This document shows, one piece after another, positions 30,129 to 40,009 of a stretch of 64,000 nucleotides of DNA. Every line of letters starts with the position of its first letter. The stretch's first letter is position 1. This DNA is from Bifidobacterium bohemicum DSM 22767 (GTDB lineage Bacteria; Actinomycetota; Actinomycetes; Actinomycetales; Bifidobacteriaceae): the NCBI RefSeq assembly GCF_000741525.1, contig NZ_JGYP01000001.1, forward strand, positions 514,368 to 578,367, given 5' to 3'. The position numbers were made by a program, and so were the translations under genes. The notes beneath the pieces were generated by a model, which was not told the origin of the DNA, did not search any database, and saw only the letters and a program-made list of their open reading frames with translations.

Positions 30129-31661
30129 TCAAAGTGCGGCCAATCCCGAAATGAAAACATCTCTGGCTTTGTGAACCGCGTCGATATCCGTCACCCCATT
30201 GGTCATGATCGCAAACGTAAGCACACCTGACCCTTTACGCGATACATTGCCCGCCAACGTCGAAACCCCCTCAAGCGAGCCTGTCTTAACACGCAGAAGC
30301 CCCGCCACGTCAGGATCATCGAGAAAGCCCATTGCGGTGCCCACCAACCCCGGCACGGAAAGGCCTTCGGCAGCGGCGACGCCCTGTCCGGCCTTCACGT
30401 TGTGGGCCTGCACGTCCAAAAGAGTGTTCGTCGTCAGCCGCGAACCCGGAGAAAGACCCGAGCAATCGGCCATTTGAGTGTTCGAGAGGTCTACCCCCAA
30501 ATGCGCAAGCTTGCTACGTACCGCCTTCATGGCTCCCTCAGGCGAGTTCGCGGTGCCTGACTTCAACGCGGTGAGCCTGCCGAACAGTTCGGCCAACGTG
30601 TTATCGGAGTGGCGTAAAGCAAAGGCCAGCACCTCACTAAGCGTGGCGGAACGCACCTGCGAGACCGGACTTGCGCCGGCAGGCAGGGAACGCTGATCGG
30701 GACCGGATTCGACCGTCACACCACGAGCCGCCAGCAGCTCACCAAACAGATTCGCGGCGTCACTGGCAGGCGTCGGCGAAAGCTCGGGATATGCCGTATA
30801 CGTGTCAGGATCATGGGAAGCAAGACCGCCCCATTGCCGCCCACCGTCGATCGCCATGGACGAAACCGCCGTGTATTGGGCGTGATTCGGATTGTTATCC
30901 GAAATATTCGCAGGATAACGTTCGTCTCCGAAAAGCGAATCGTCATAACACAGCCGCACCCGATTCACTCCCCTGGACAGCAATGCCCGGGCGGTTTGAT
31001 CCGCCAGGGAGGCAAGTCCTGCACGTCCGTTGATGTGGTCGGGATCGTTCACTCCTGGACCCAACAGCATATCGCCATCACCTTTGATGGTCAGGATGGG
31101 GCTGTTGCGCTGCCGTTCGCCGGAACTTTCCAGATAAGTGGCGGTGGTGAACGTCGAACCCATATCCAGTGCACTCGAAGCGGCCAGCGCGGTCAGGGTC
31201 TTCATCGTGGAGGCGGGTTCAAGAGCCAGATCCGCTTGGCGAGAGGCGACGATATGACCTTCACCGTCGGCAATGCCAATCGAGAAATGATTGTCGTCGA
31301 CCCCGGACGCATGCACAAAATCATCAATGAGGCGTTCAGCCTGATCCTTGTCGATCGGCCGTTGGGAATCCACCGGTCCGGACAGCGGCGTCGCCGATAT
31401 CACGGTGGGATGCTTGAACGGCATATGGTTCCGGGGCGCCGCCACGGAAAACGTAAGTGGTGTGTCGATGAGGTTTAGTACGCCAGCTAACGCGTAGCCG
31501 CACACAACCGTCAGCGTCGTCACCACGCTCACGACCACACGCCAACGTCGCCGCACAATCAGCCGATGCGCCCGGGCGACTGAATTTGGCTCATGAACAC
31601 CGCCTGCCTTGTTTGAATGGCAATGTTGAGCCACCAACAACTCCTCGTTCATATCCGACAC
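30129..31661 (-). CDS. D-alanyl-D-alanine carboxypeptidase (PBP4, family S13)
   Basis: Penicillin-binding protein that trims the terminal D-Ala or cleaves cross-links in peptidoglycan; exported by a single N-terminal membrane anchor (about 41-65). The three serine penicillin-recognition motifs are in order: STMK (151-154, nucleophile Ser151), SDN in RHSDNTLAELF, and KTG in RVKTGSLEGV. The large insertion between SxxK and SxN is typical of PBP4/DacB. Start is probably GTG at 31661 or ATG at 31652; Shine-Dalgarno is weak. It lies 10 bases after the glycosyltransferase stop, so probably co-transcribed with it. Confidence 0.9.
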   Translation of the reverse strand: MSDMNEELLVAQHCHSNKAGGVHEPNSVARAHRLIVRRRWRVVVSVVTTLTVVCGYALAGVLNLIDTPLTFSVAAPRNHMPFKHPTVISATPLSGPVDSQRPIDKDQAERLIDDFVHASGVDDNHFSIGIADGEGHIVASRQADLALEPASTMKTLTALAASSALDMGSTFTTATYLESSGERQRNSPILTIKGDGDMLLGPGVNDPDHINGRAGLASLADQTARALLSRGVNRVRLCYDDSLFGDERYPANISDNNPNHAQYTAVSSMAIDGGRQWGGLASHDPDTYTAYPELSPTPASDAANLFGELLAARGVTVESGPDQRSLPAGASPVSQVRSATLSEVLAFALRHSDNTLAELFGRLTALKSGTANSPEGAMKAVRSKLAHLGVDLSNTQMADCSGLSPGSRLTTNTLLDVQAHNVKAGQGVAAAEGLSVPGLVGTAMGFLDDPDVAGLLRVKTGSLEGVSTLAGNVSRKGSGVLTFAIMTNGVTDIDAVHKARDVFISGLAAL

Positions 31662-31670
31662 CGCCCACGT

Positions 31671-32897
31671 CTACTGACCATGATGTTGAATCGGTTTCCA
31701 CTGCGCTTTCGAGAAGATGGCCTGGAAGGAAATCGGTATGTAGCTGGCCATGTAAATCGGGAAGCTGAGCACATAGGCGAACAGCTCCTTGTTGGATGCA
31801 CCGACGTGTCCACGCTCGGCCACAACGGTCAGGGCCGCGAGCGCCATCATCCCCAGCAACGCTATTACCCCGCCCGCCAGCAAGCGGCCTAATGCGTTCA
31901 GCTGCGAGGACAAGGAAACAAAGCCAAGCAGTACAAACAGGAGTCCGAGGACCACACGCAACGTACCGATCACCGTGAACGGACAGATCAACAGCGTCAG
32001 GTCGATGGCCGAGAAATCGCGTTCACGCACCGCTCGACGCATCAACTGCGGACCGTAATAGCGGAAGACCTGCAGAAATCCCTTGCTCCACCGCAACCGC
32101 TGACGCCAGCTTTGCTCGAACGATACGGGCTGTTCATCATACAGTATCGCCGTCCCGCAATAGCCGATACGGTCGCCATGCAGCACGGAGTCCATGGTGA
32201 ATTCGAGGTCTTCGGTCAGAAGATGGAATTTCCACCCCTTGTTACGTTTCATGATCTCCCGTGAGAACATGAAGCCCGTACCGCCCACATGGCAGCTCGA
32301 TCCGAACAACATACGTGAGTTGTTCAGGAACCGCGATTCACGAATGAACCAGAGCGCCGAACCGGAGGAGACCCAGTTGTCTGACAGATTTACGGAGTTG
32401 CGGTAGCTGGTCAGAATCTTGAAGCCCGATTGGAACGCCTTGTTCATCTCTTCCATATAGTGCCTGTCGAGCCTGTTGTCCGCATCAAAGACGAAGTACG
32501 CATCGTAGATGTCATCCGCGCCCTGCTTCATCATCGCCTCGGTCAGATATGTCAGGGCGTAACCCTTTCCCACATGCTCGGTATCAGTGCGTTCGACCAC
32601 ATGGCAACCCATATCCCGCACCACATTCGCGGTTTCGTCGGTACAGTTGTCGGCAACCAGCCAGATGTCTATAAGCTCCGAGGGGTATGTCTGCGCCCGT
32701 ATGGACTTGATCAGCTCCGGCACGACCTGTTGTTCGTTACGTGCCGAAATCAGCACCGCATATCGTTTATCCATCGGCGCCTCAGGGAACGTGATGCGAT
32801 GGTGAAACAGTGATGCGACAACGCAGACGGCTTGGTAGCCGATGCTGACCACGCCGAGAATAACGGTGAAGATGTCGAGAATGTTGAGAAGAACCAT
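31671..32897 (-). CDS. Processive family 2 glycosyltransferase, membrane-bound
   Basis: About 408 residues with an N-terminal span, a GT-A domain and three or four C-terminal spans. The motifs of processive GT2 synthases (chitin/hyaluronan/cellulose type) are present: ARNEQ, DNCTDET, the DxD-like VFDADNR, TEDLE (catalytic Asp) and QRLRWSKG (QxxRW). It would polymerise a sugar from a nucleotide donor, possibly a beta-linked GlcNAc or glucose polymer, and extrude it through its own channel. The start ATG at 32897 overlaps the upstream stop (TGATG); AAGGAG lies 12 bases before it. Flanking DD-carboxypeptidase and AI-2E exporter suggest a cell-envelope role; the product is unknown. Confidence 0.85.
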   Translation of the reverse strand: MVLLNILDIFTVILGVVSIGYQAVCVVASLFHHRITFPEAPMDKRYAVLISARNEQQVVPELIKSIRAQTYPSELIDIWLVADNCTDETANVVRDMGCHVVERTDTEHVGKGYALTYLTEAMMKQGADDIYDAYFVFDADNRLDRHYMEEMNKAFQSGFKILTSYRNSVNLSDNWVSSGSALWFIRESRFLNNSRMLFGSSCHVGGTGFMFSREIMKRNKGWKFHLLTEDLEFTMDSVLHGDRIGYCGTAILYDEQPVSFEQSWRQRLRWSKGFLQVFRYYGPQLMRRAVRERDFSAIDLTLLICPFTVIGTLRVVLGLLFVLLGFVSLSSQLNALGRLLAGGVIALLGMMALAALTVVAERGHVGASNKELFAYVLSFPIYMASYIPISFQAIFSKAQWKPIQHHGQ

Positions 32898-34342
32898 CAG
32901 TGCCAACTGCTCCTTGGATTATCCGCAGCACCCTTGAGCTGTTTGTTATCGGCGCGCGAATTCGATTGCGGCGCGACACCTTGGGGAATCGCAACGGTCT
33001 CGGACTCGTCCATGGCATCTAGGGTGACGCTCTTGGATTCGGTGTGCGCTTCAGAAAGAATGTGATACACCTCATCCTGCAAGGCCTTGTCCTCTTCGCT
33101 GACGGGAACTCGAGCGCTCGACCCCTGTGCAACCCGCGGCATATGGACGGCCACCGGTTTGATGACGTGCTCGCTGAAGACCTCGGCTCCTTCGACCACT
33201 TTCGACTTTTTGGTGGGCATCGGGTCGCTCATGAGCGGCGAATCCACCAATTCGTAACGCTTCGTGGCCATTTTGAACAACGCTTGGAGGCTGGCCGTGA
33301 CAGGCAACGCCAAAAACGCGCCAAGCGCTCCGAACAGCGCACCCATCACCAACACGCAAAGGAAGGCGACCGCAGGATTCAAATCCATGGTACGCTGCGA
33401 AACCTTCGGCAGGAAAACGAGATTTTCAATCTGTTGGTAAACCGTGATGAACACGATCACGGCCACGGCATATAGCAGGCCGCGTGAACTCCAAGCGAAG
33501 ATCACCGGCAAGGCGCCGCCTATATAAGTGCCCACCGTCGGCACGAACTGCGAGACCAGACCACAGAAAATGGCCAGCGGCAACCAGTTCGGCACCTTGA
33601 TCACTATCAAAAAGACGGAGATGCATGTGGCATTGAGCAGCGCGAGAATCGTGCGCGAAAAAAGAAAACTGGAGATTTGACCCTGCACCACGGTCCATAC
33701 CAGAAGGAAACGGCGTTGCGCACTCGGCCCAAGCCACTGGCACAGACTGCGGCGAACCTTCGGACCGGCCGCCGACATGTAGAACGTCGTCATAAGAATC
33801 GTTGTGAGGTTGAGGAAAAAGCTCAGCAGGCCGGAAACGGTGGACAGCGCCTGACCGGCGAAATCCGTGACCCAGGAGGTCTGCACGTTCCTGACGATCT
33901 CAGTGCCGAGATTGGCCATCGCCGGCAACTCAAAGTCGGCATATTGTTTGGTCAGGTCGTTGGCCTGCCGGTACAGGGCCGGCACGTCCTTGGCGATGGA
34001 GATGGCCTGAACCACGAACATGTTGCCGAATAAAACCAGCAAGGCGATAACCGCCACCACAAGTCCGACGATACATGCACTCGATGCGACCCCGCGCTTC
34101 CATCCATGTCGCACAAGACGAATGACCAACGGCTCGATGGCCAAAGCGATAAACACCGACACCACGATGTCGAGCACGATGAAGCTTATCTTGCTCCACG
34201 AACGCCAGACGAACAGGCTCACGAACACGGCTATGGCAGCATAAAGCAACGCGCGACCCCACCAATCCGGCGGACGACGCGTATCACCCTTTTGCGGAAA
34301 CACCGAGGCGAAATCGAACTTCTGCCTCTCATTTTCATTCAT
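32897..34342 (-). CDS. AI-2E family transporter (PerM/UPF0118)
   Basis: Membrane protein of about 481 residues with eight predicted spans, related to the family that includes the AI-2 exporter TqsA and the PerM permeases. Recognisable segments are IVLDIVVSVFIALAIEPLV, FVVQAISIAKDVPALYRQ and the C-terminal FVPTVGTYIGGALPVIFA. A charged tail of about 110 residues follows. Substrate unknown. The frame opens at 34450 but the first 35 codons look non-coding. I use ATG 34342; ATG 34351 is equally possible. It is first in the operon with the GT2 and DD-carboxypeptidase genes. Confidence 0.83.
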   Translation of the reverse strand: MNENERQKFDFASVFPQKGDTRRPPDWWGRALLYAAIAVFVSLFVWRSWSKISFIVLDIVVSVFIALAIEPLVIRLVRHGWKRGVASSACIVGLVVAVIALLVLFGNMFVVQAISIAKDVPALYRQANDLTKQYADFELPAMANLGTEIVRNVQTSWVTDFAGQALSTVSGLLSFFLNLTTILMTTFYMSAAGPKVRRSLCQWLGPSAQRRFLLVWTVVQGQISSFLFSRTILALLNATCISVFLIVIKVPNWLPLAIFCGLVSQFVPTVGTYIGGALPVIFAWSSRGLLYAVAVIVFITVYQQIENLVFLPKVSQRTMDLNPAVAFLCVLVMGALFGALGAFLALPVTASLQALFKMATKRYELVDSPLMSDPMPTKKSKVVEGAEVFSEHVIKPVAVHMPRVAQGSSARVPVSEEDKALQDEVYHILSEAHTESKSVTLDAMDESETVAIPQGVAPQSNSRADNKQLKGAADNPRSSWH

Positions 34343-34735
34343 GCACTCCATACTAGCGCAGGCCGCGTCACGTGCAGTTCGTACCGCAACATCCTGGTCG
34401 CAGGCCGCGAACTTCGCCCATGGACTACGATGAATAACGTCGTTTTGCATGATTCAGATACTTCAAAGCATCAAGCCTCCTGCAAATTAAAAAAAAATGC
34501 CTATGCCCTGTCGCAACGCGGCCTTCACACGGATCGTCTACGGCCAAGAACGACGGAACAATGAACGGCGGGCCACGGCGCGCTGCGTGACGATGCGAGG
34601 TTTCCCAGAACAGTCGGAAAGTATTGCACTCTTGTACCGCTGAAAATCGGCTCAATTCCAAGATTTGTTGAAGGGTATAACTATGATGGAGAATCACTTT
34701 GTCAGTAAACGGTCGGAACAATAAGGGGTGCGACA
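34343..34735. other. Divergent promoter region (AI-2E exporter / MgtC)
   Basis: 393 bases with the promoters of two divergent genes. An A-rich run at 34488-34498 stands out. No gene or RNA recognised. Confidence 0.4.
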
Positions 34736-35437
34736 ATGAACACATTGGCCTGGCAGACCATATGGCTGATCGAGGCATTTGTGCTTTCGACCGCCATCGG
34801 CATCGAACGGCAGGCTCGGCACAAAGACGCCGGAATGCGCACGCAAGCATTGGTGGGGGTCGGCTCGGCGCTTTTCGTCATTCTGAGCAAATACGGATTC
34901 CAGGACGCACTGAATAGCTCGTTGATGCGCCTCGACCCTTCGCGCGTGGCGGCTTCCATCGTTTCCGGCATCGGATTCATCGGCGCCGGCGTGGTGTTCA
35001 CCCAACGCAACCACGTACACGGACTGACCACGGCGGCTTCGGTCTGGATCACCGCGGCAATCGGGTCCGCATGCGGAGCAGGGATGTGGGCGCCGGCCTT
35101 GGCCTGCACCGCGCTATATTTCGTGGCCGTGCTACTGTTTCCACCTCTCATACGCCGCATAAGCCCCGGCTTGAGCAGCGACGACATGCTGCATCTGCGA
35201 TATACGGACGGGCATGGCACGTTGCGTTCCATACTGTCCGTCTGCGCATCATACGGAGTGTCCGTAGAAGGGTTTTCCACATATAAACCGAAAAAGCTCA
35301 ATTCCTCCGGCAAAGATACGGAGTCCATCGTTTCGGCGGACCTCGAGATTCGAGGACGCGACAGCTCAGCGCTTATCCGCGATCTTTCAGAACTTGATGG
35401 AGTCCTTGCGGTCACTCGCGTCAACAACGGGGATTGA
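34736..35437 (+). CDS. MgtC/SapB family membrane protein
   Basis: 233 residues with four or five N-terminal spans and a soluble C-terminal domain of about 80 residues. Family marks: [28 protein letters not shown], and [18 protein letters not shown] followed by [15 protein letters not shown]. MgtC proteins affect growth at low magnesium and the membrane ATP synthase in pathogens; the role here is unknown. Start ATG has AAGGGG 7 bases upstream. Monocistronic. Confidence 0.88.
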   Translation: MNTLAWQTIWLIEAFVLSTAIGIERQARHKDAGMRTQALVGVGSALFVILSKYGFQDALNSSLMRLDPSRVAASIVSGIGFIGAGVVFTQRNHVHGLTTAASVWITAAIGSACGAGMWAPALACTALYFVAVLLFPPLIRRISPGLSSDDMLHLRYTDGHGTLRSILSVCASYGVSVEGFSTYKPKKLNSSGKDTESIVSADLEIRGRDSSALIRDLSELDGVLAVTRVNNGD

Positions 35438-35851
35438 TCATCGACGTATTCGATGATGGATTCACCGGCATGGAAGACGGGTTCGGAACTTCGCTGCCAT
35501 AATCAACCTGTACCGATGCCTACGATCGAAGGCGTGACCACCCCTTCTCGCAGAGTCACTAAACATATCCAGTCAGGCTGGAATCGGCGGATTTCAAGAT
35601 GCCGCGACCATGCCACGACCCTGAACGGTCGCAACAACGTACTTCCGAGCCGGGAACAAAAGAACCGTGGATTCACGGAGGCATGTCAAAATTCAGAACG
35701 TCGAACGATTGCCTAAAATGCGCCATCAACCGCAAAAATCATGCAAAAAACGCGTCAAATCGTTTTTAATATAAGGAAAATAGGGATACCTTGATATATT
35801 GACAATATTCATTTTACAATCATGCCACTTCAGGCCGAGAGGTAAGGCAGC
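35438..35851 (+). promoter_or_regulatory. Leader of polyprenyl synthase with sigma-70 promoter
   Basis: A 414-base gap. Its right part (about 35740-35830) is distinctly A/T-rich against the surroundings. A promoter reads TTGATA (35791-35796), 18 bases, TACAAT (35815-35820), which would start transcription shortly before the ribosome site GAGAGGTAAGG at 35839-35849. Nothing else recognised in the left part. Confidence 0.55.
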
Positions 35852-36832
35852 ATGCTCATTCGACTGGAAAAGGTACTGCTTAGGGATATGCAGCGCGTCG
35901 TCGATGGACTGCTCCATGAGGAAACCGACCTTACCCCATATCAGCGGGAGTATCACGACCTTCTGGCCAATCACGGCAAAATGCTTCGCTCCTCCCTGTT
36001 GCTGCTCTTCTCATACGCCGGTGGCGCCGGCACCGAACCGACGCCGCAGCGAGTCATCGACGGAGCCAAAGCCATAGAACTCCTTCATTTGGCGACCTTG
36101 GTGCATGACGATGTTCTGGACAACGCGCCAATCCGCCGCAACAAGCCGACCATCAACACGACCCGCGGCAACAAGACCGCAATCTACCTGGGTGACCTCA
36201 TTCTTTCCCGCTATATGGAAGTCATAGCGCAGATTTCGCCCAACAACGCCTTCATGATCAACCAGGCTCGCACCGTCGGGGAAATCGTTTCCGGAGACCT
36301 CTTGCAGGAATCCGCACGCCACGACACGAAGGCCGACAAAGGTCATTATGAACAGGCCATCGACGGCAAAACCGCAGCGCTTTTCCGCCTTGCCTGCACC
36401 ACCGGACTTGAGCTCTCCGCAGCCGAAACGGGAACCGATACCCCCCGGTCAATGTTGGAGCAAGCGAAAACTTTCGGCACACAGCTGGGACAGGCTTTCC
36501 AAATCGCGGACGACGTGACGGACTTCGAGGTCAACCGTGATGCCGGCAAGCCAAAACTCGAAGACATCCGGGAAGGCATCTATACGTTGCCGGTGATCCT
36601 GGCCCTCGAGGCCGATCCTGGTTTCGAATCGATTCTCGACCTCGGCGACCCCCACAGAACGCTCGACTATCTTGAAGCCAACCCGCAGTATATCCAAGCC
36701 TCAAAAGACGAGGCCCGCAGGCATGCCAAAGCAGCGAAGGACGCCCTGAGCGAGGAATCATGTCCGACCATCGACAGGACAGTGCGCGCGCTGATTGATA
36801 AGACCGTCGATAAATTCGCATCGACCATCTGA
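35852..36832 (+). CDS. Polyprenyl diphosphate synthase (long-chain trans type)
   Basis: 326-residue prenyl chain elongase adding isopentenyl units to an allylic diphosphate. The first Asp-rich motif HDDVLDN (D86, D87, D90) is followed by RR, and the second is IADDVTD (D220, D221, D224). The residues before the first motif are HLATLVH, without bulky aromatics, suggesting a longer (C30-C40) product. It resembles the HepT-type component of lactobacilli that makes the menaquinone side chain. That fits the cytochrome bd and NADH dehydrogenase genes 2-9 kb away; the quinone assignment is inference. GAGAGGTAAGG precedes the ATG. Confidence 0.88.
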   Translation: MLIRLEKVLLRDMQRVVDGLLHEETDLTPYQREYHDLLANHGKMLRSSLLLLFSYAGGAGTEPTPQRVIDGAKAIELLHLATLVHDDVLDNAPIRRNKPTINTTRGNKTAIYLGDLILSRYMEVIAQISPNNAFMINQARTVGEIVSGDLLQESARHDTKADKGHYEQAIDGKTAALFRLACTTGLELSAAETGTDTPRSMLEQAKTFGTQLGQAFQIADDVTDFEVNRDAGKPKLEDIREGIYTLPVILALEADPGFESILDLGDPHRTLDYLEANPQYIQASKDEARRHAKAAKDALSEESCPTIDRTVRALIDKTVDKFASTI

Positions 36833-37032
36833 GGAGGCCAGGACCTCGCGCCACTCGGCAAAAATCATCGAAACGGTATTCATCGCCAAGACCATGAGGT
36901 GCGAGCACAGCGGCTTCGGATAATGTTCAGTCCACCTTGCCCTTCGCACTCGGCGTGGACAACGAGAGTTCGCTTCGGACCATGCTCCGAATAATCCGCA
37001 GAAGCATCGCGAAAACGAAAAGCAAACGCTGA

Positions 37033-37884
<852 letters not shown>

Positions 37885-37903
37885 ACCCACGACGGTCATC
37901 ACC

Positions 37904-37954
37904 TGAATATGAGATGGCGCCCATCCGGCAGGAATGGGCGCCATCTCATATTCA
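37904..37954 (+). terminator. Perfect 21-base inverted repeat
   Basis: Arms at 37904-37924 and 37934-37954 are exact reverse complements (TGAATATGAGATGG... paired with ...CCATCTCATATTCA) around a 9-base loop. It lies 20 bases after the diacetyl reductase stop, in a gap where cydC converges from the right. The tail lacks a T run on either strand, so it may protect 3' ends or act bidirectionally rather than as a classic terminator. Confidence 0.65.
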
Positions 37955-38179
37955 GAACAACCGGTTCAACAGGAAGCCGCCCCTGGCTAACAGACCGCTT
38001 ACTGCACGGATATCAACAGGATAGGCATCAACCGCGCCTTGAAACACCATATCGGCAAAGAAAGGCCCGTCTCGGTCCAACGAACCACCGGCTCACCACC
38101 ACCAAGTAATAACCCCAATTCAATCCGACCGTCCCTACTTCTTTCCTCAACCTCAGGCGAGCTCAACGCCGCTGCCACA

Positions 38180-40009
38180 TCACCGCGACACAGCCATGGA
38201 AGTCCGTATGTCACCAGCGTCGAGACGGTAAAGCTCGCGGAAACGAGGATTCGTGCGGTACAGCTCGGAAGGAGCACCCTGGATCGCTATATGCCCGTCT
38301 TGCAGGAACACCACCTCATCGGCCTGCTCCAAACCTTGCAGATGATGGGTGACCCACAAAAGCGTGCGGGAGCTTGCGGCCGAGAAAATCATCGCCATCA
38401 GGCTCCGTTCCGTAATCGGATCAAGGCCGATGGTCGGTTCGTCCAACAGAATCACCGGCGTGTTCTTCAAGACGATTCGGGCAAGGGCGATCCGTTGGCG
38501 TTGTCCACCCGAAAAACGCCTGCCGGCCTCCTCAACCGAGGTATCCAACCCCTCAGGCAACTCGCGCACCACTTCATCAAGCTCGACGGCCTTCAACGCA
38601 TCCCACACCTGATCGTCGCTTGCGTCCGGCCGTCCAAGCCGCACGTTTTCGGCCACGGTGGAGTTGAACAGGAAAGCCTCCTGATTAAGGTAGCCAAAAA
38701 GCTCCGAACGCTGGGACTGCAAAGCCTCAACGGGCACATCGTTGATCAGGACCCGGCCGGATTGCGGTTTCAGGTCGCCAAGCAGCAGCTGCAGGATGGT
38801 GGTTTTGCCTTCGCCGCTGGGTCCCAGGAGAGCGACCTTCCGCCCCGCCTCGACATGCAAACTGAAATCATCGAGCAGAACCGGCTGACCGGGTCCATAT
38901 GAGAAAGTCACATGATCGAAGTCGATGGAACGCACGGGGCCATCCAGTTTGACCTGCTTGGCCTCAGGTTCCTGGCGGGATTCGACCCGATCGGTCAAAT
39001 CGTTAAGATGAGCGATGGAATCGCTGTAGAGCGGGACTTCGGCGGCGGCCTGGGCAACGGCGATGAAGCAATCCACCAAAGGAAAGACGGCGAGCACCAC
39101 CGCCGCGGCCCAGTTGGCGATATCCTTGGTGGCCGTCATGGTAAACACGGCACCCACCATTAGTCCGCTCGCGATGAGAGCGAAAACCATTTGTATTGCA
39201 AAGTTGCGCCAGCGATCGAAATCCTTCTGCCTGCTCTTACTGTCCCTCACTCTTGTAAAGTCCAAGGCGGCGAGCCTCGTGAAATCGTCTGCACGATGAG
39301 CGATGACCCAATCACTCAGACCCAGATAGCTTTCGGTGATGGCGGTGTATTGTGCACGCTGCCCCTCCTTTTCGAGCACATAGTGGCCGGTCGAGAAGTT
39401 CAGCGAAATCAAGGGGATGAGCACCAGCACAACCGCCAATGCCAAGAAGAGCAGTAGGCTCGAGGTCCATGAGAACACGCCCATCAAAAGCGTGACCAGA
39501 ACCCACATCGCATAGGCCACGATGGTGGGAAAGATGGTGCGCAGATAGAAATTCTCGAGATGATCGAGATCGTCCGCCAGCAGGCTAAGCACGCTGCCCG
39601 TGCGCTCATGCTCGTTCAGGAAGGCGGCGTCCTTGGCAAGGGTCTTGTACAGTTGCACACGCAGCTTGGAGACCACATGCAACACCCAGTTGTGGCTGGC
39701 CAGTCGTTCAGCATATTTGAATGCGGGCCGACCCAAGCCAAAGGCACGGGTGAGCACGATCGGCACATAAACCATCAGAATGTTATACGGATGGCGGGCC
39801 GAACGACTGATCAGATAGCCGGATGTGAACATAAGCCCGGATGCACACACGAACGTCATCACGCCGAGGAAAAAGATGAGGACAAGTCGCAGCTTGTTCT
39901 GCCGTAAATAAGGCCAGAACCAGCTGTCACGATGCCATAGCTTAAGATAGTCACGCCCGGAAGCGGTCTTCGTTCCGGTCGCCTCAGGTTCATTGGGCAT
40001 ATCCATCAA
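38180..40009 (-). CDS. cydC: Cytochrome bd assembly ABC transporter, CydC
   Basis: Fused membrane-ATPase half-transporter (609 residues): six spans, then an ABC domain with GPSGEGKTT, RFSGGQRQRIALARIV and VILLDEPTIGLDP. With CydD it forms the CydDC exporter needed to assemble haem-containing cytochrome bd (thiol export or haem handling in characterised systems). It overlaps cydD by 20 bases; the start is TTG at 40009 with GGGAGG 8 bases upstream, or the ATG directly after it. Last gene of the ndh-cydABDC run. Confidence 0.9.
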   Translation of the reverse strand: MMDMPNEPEATGTKTASGRDYLKLWHRDSWFWPYLRQNKLRLVLIFFLGVMTFVCASGLMFTSGYLISRSARHPYNILMVYVPIVLTRAFGLGRPAFKYAERLASHNWVLHVVSKLRVQLYKTLAKDAAFLNEHERTGSVLSLLADDLDHLENFYLRTIFPTIVAYAMWVLVTLLMGVFSWTSSLLLFLALAVVLVLIPLISLNFSTGHYVLEKEGQRAQYTAITESYLGLSDWVIAHRADDFTRLAALDFTRVRDSKSRQKDFDRWRNFAIQMVFALIASGLMVGAVFTMTATKDIANWAAAVVLAVFPLVDCFIAVAQAAAEVPLYSDSIAHLNDLTDRVESRQEPEAKQVKLDGPVRSIDFDHVTFSYGPGQPVLLDDFSLHVEAGRKVALLGPSGEGKTTILQLLLGDLKPQSGRVLINDVPVEALQSQRSELFGYLNQEAFLFNSTVAENVRLGRPDASDDQVWDALKAVELDEVVRELPEGLDTSVEEAGRRFSGGQRQRIALARIVLKNTPVILLDEPTIGLDPITERSLMAMIFSAASSRTLLWVTHHLQGLEQADEVVFLQDGHIAIQGAPSELYRTNPRFRELYRLDAGDIRTSMAVSR

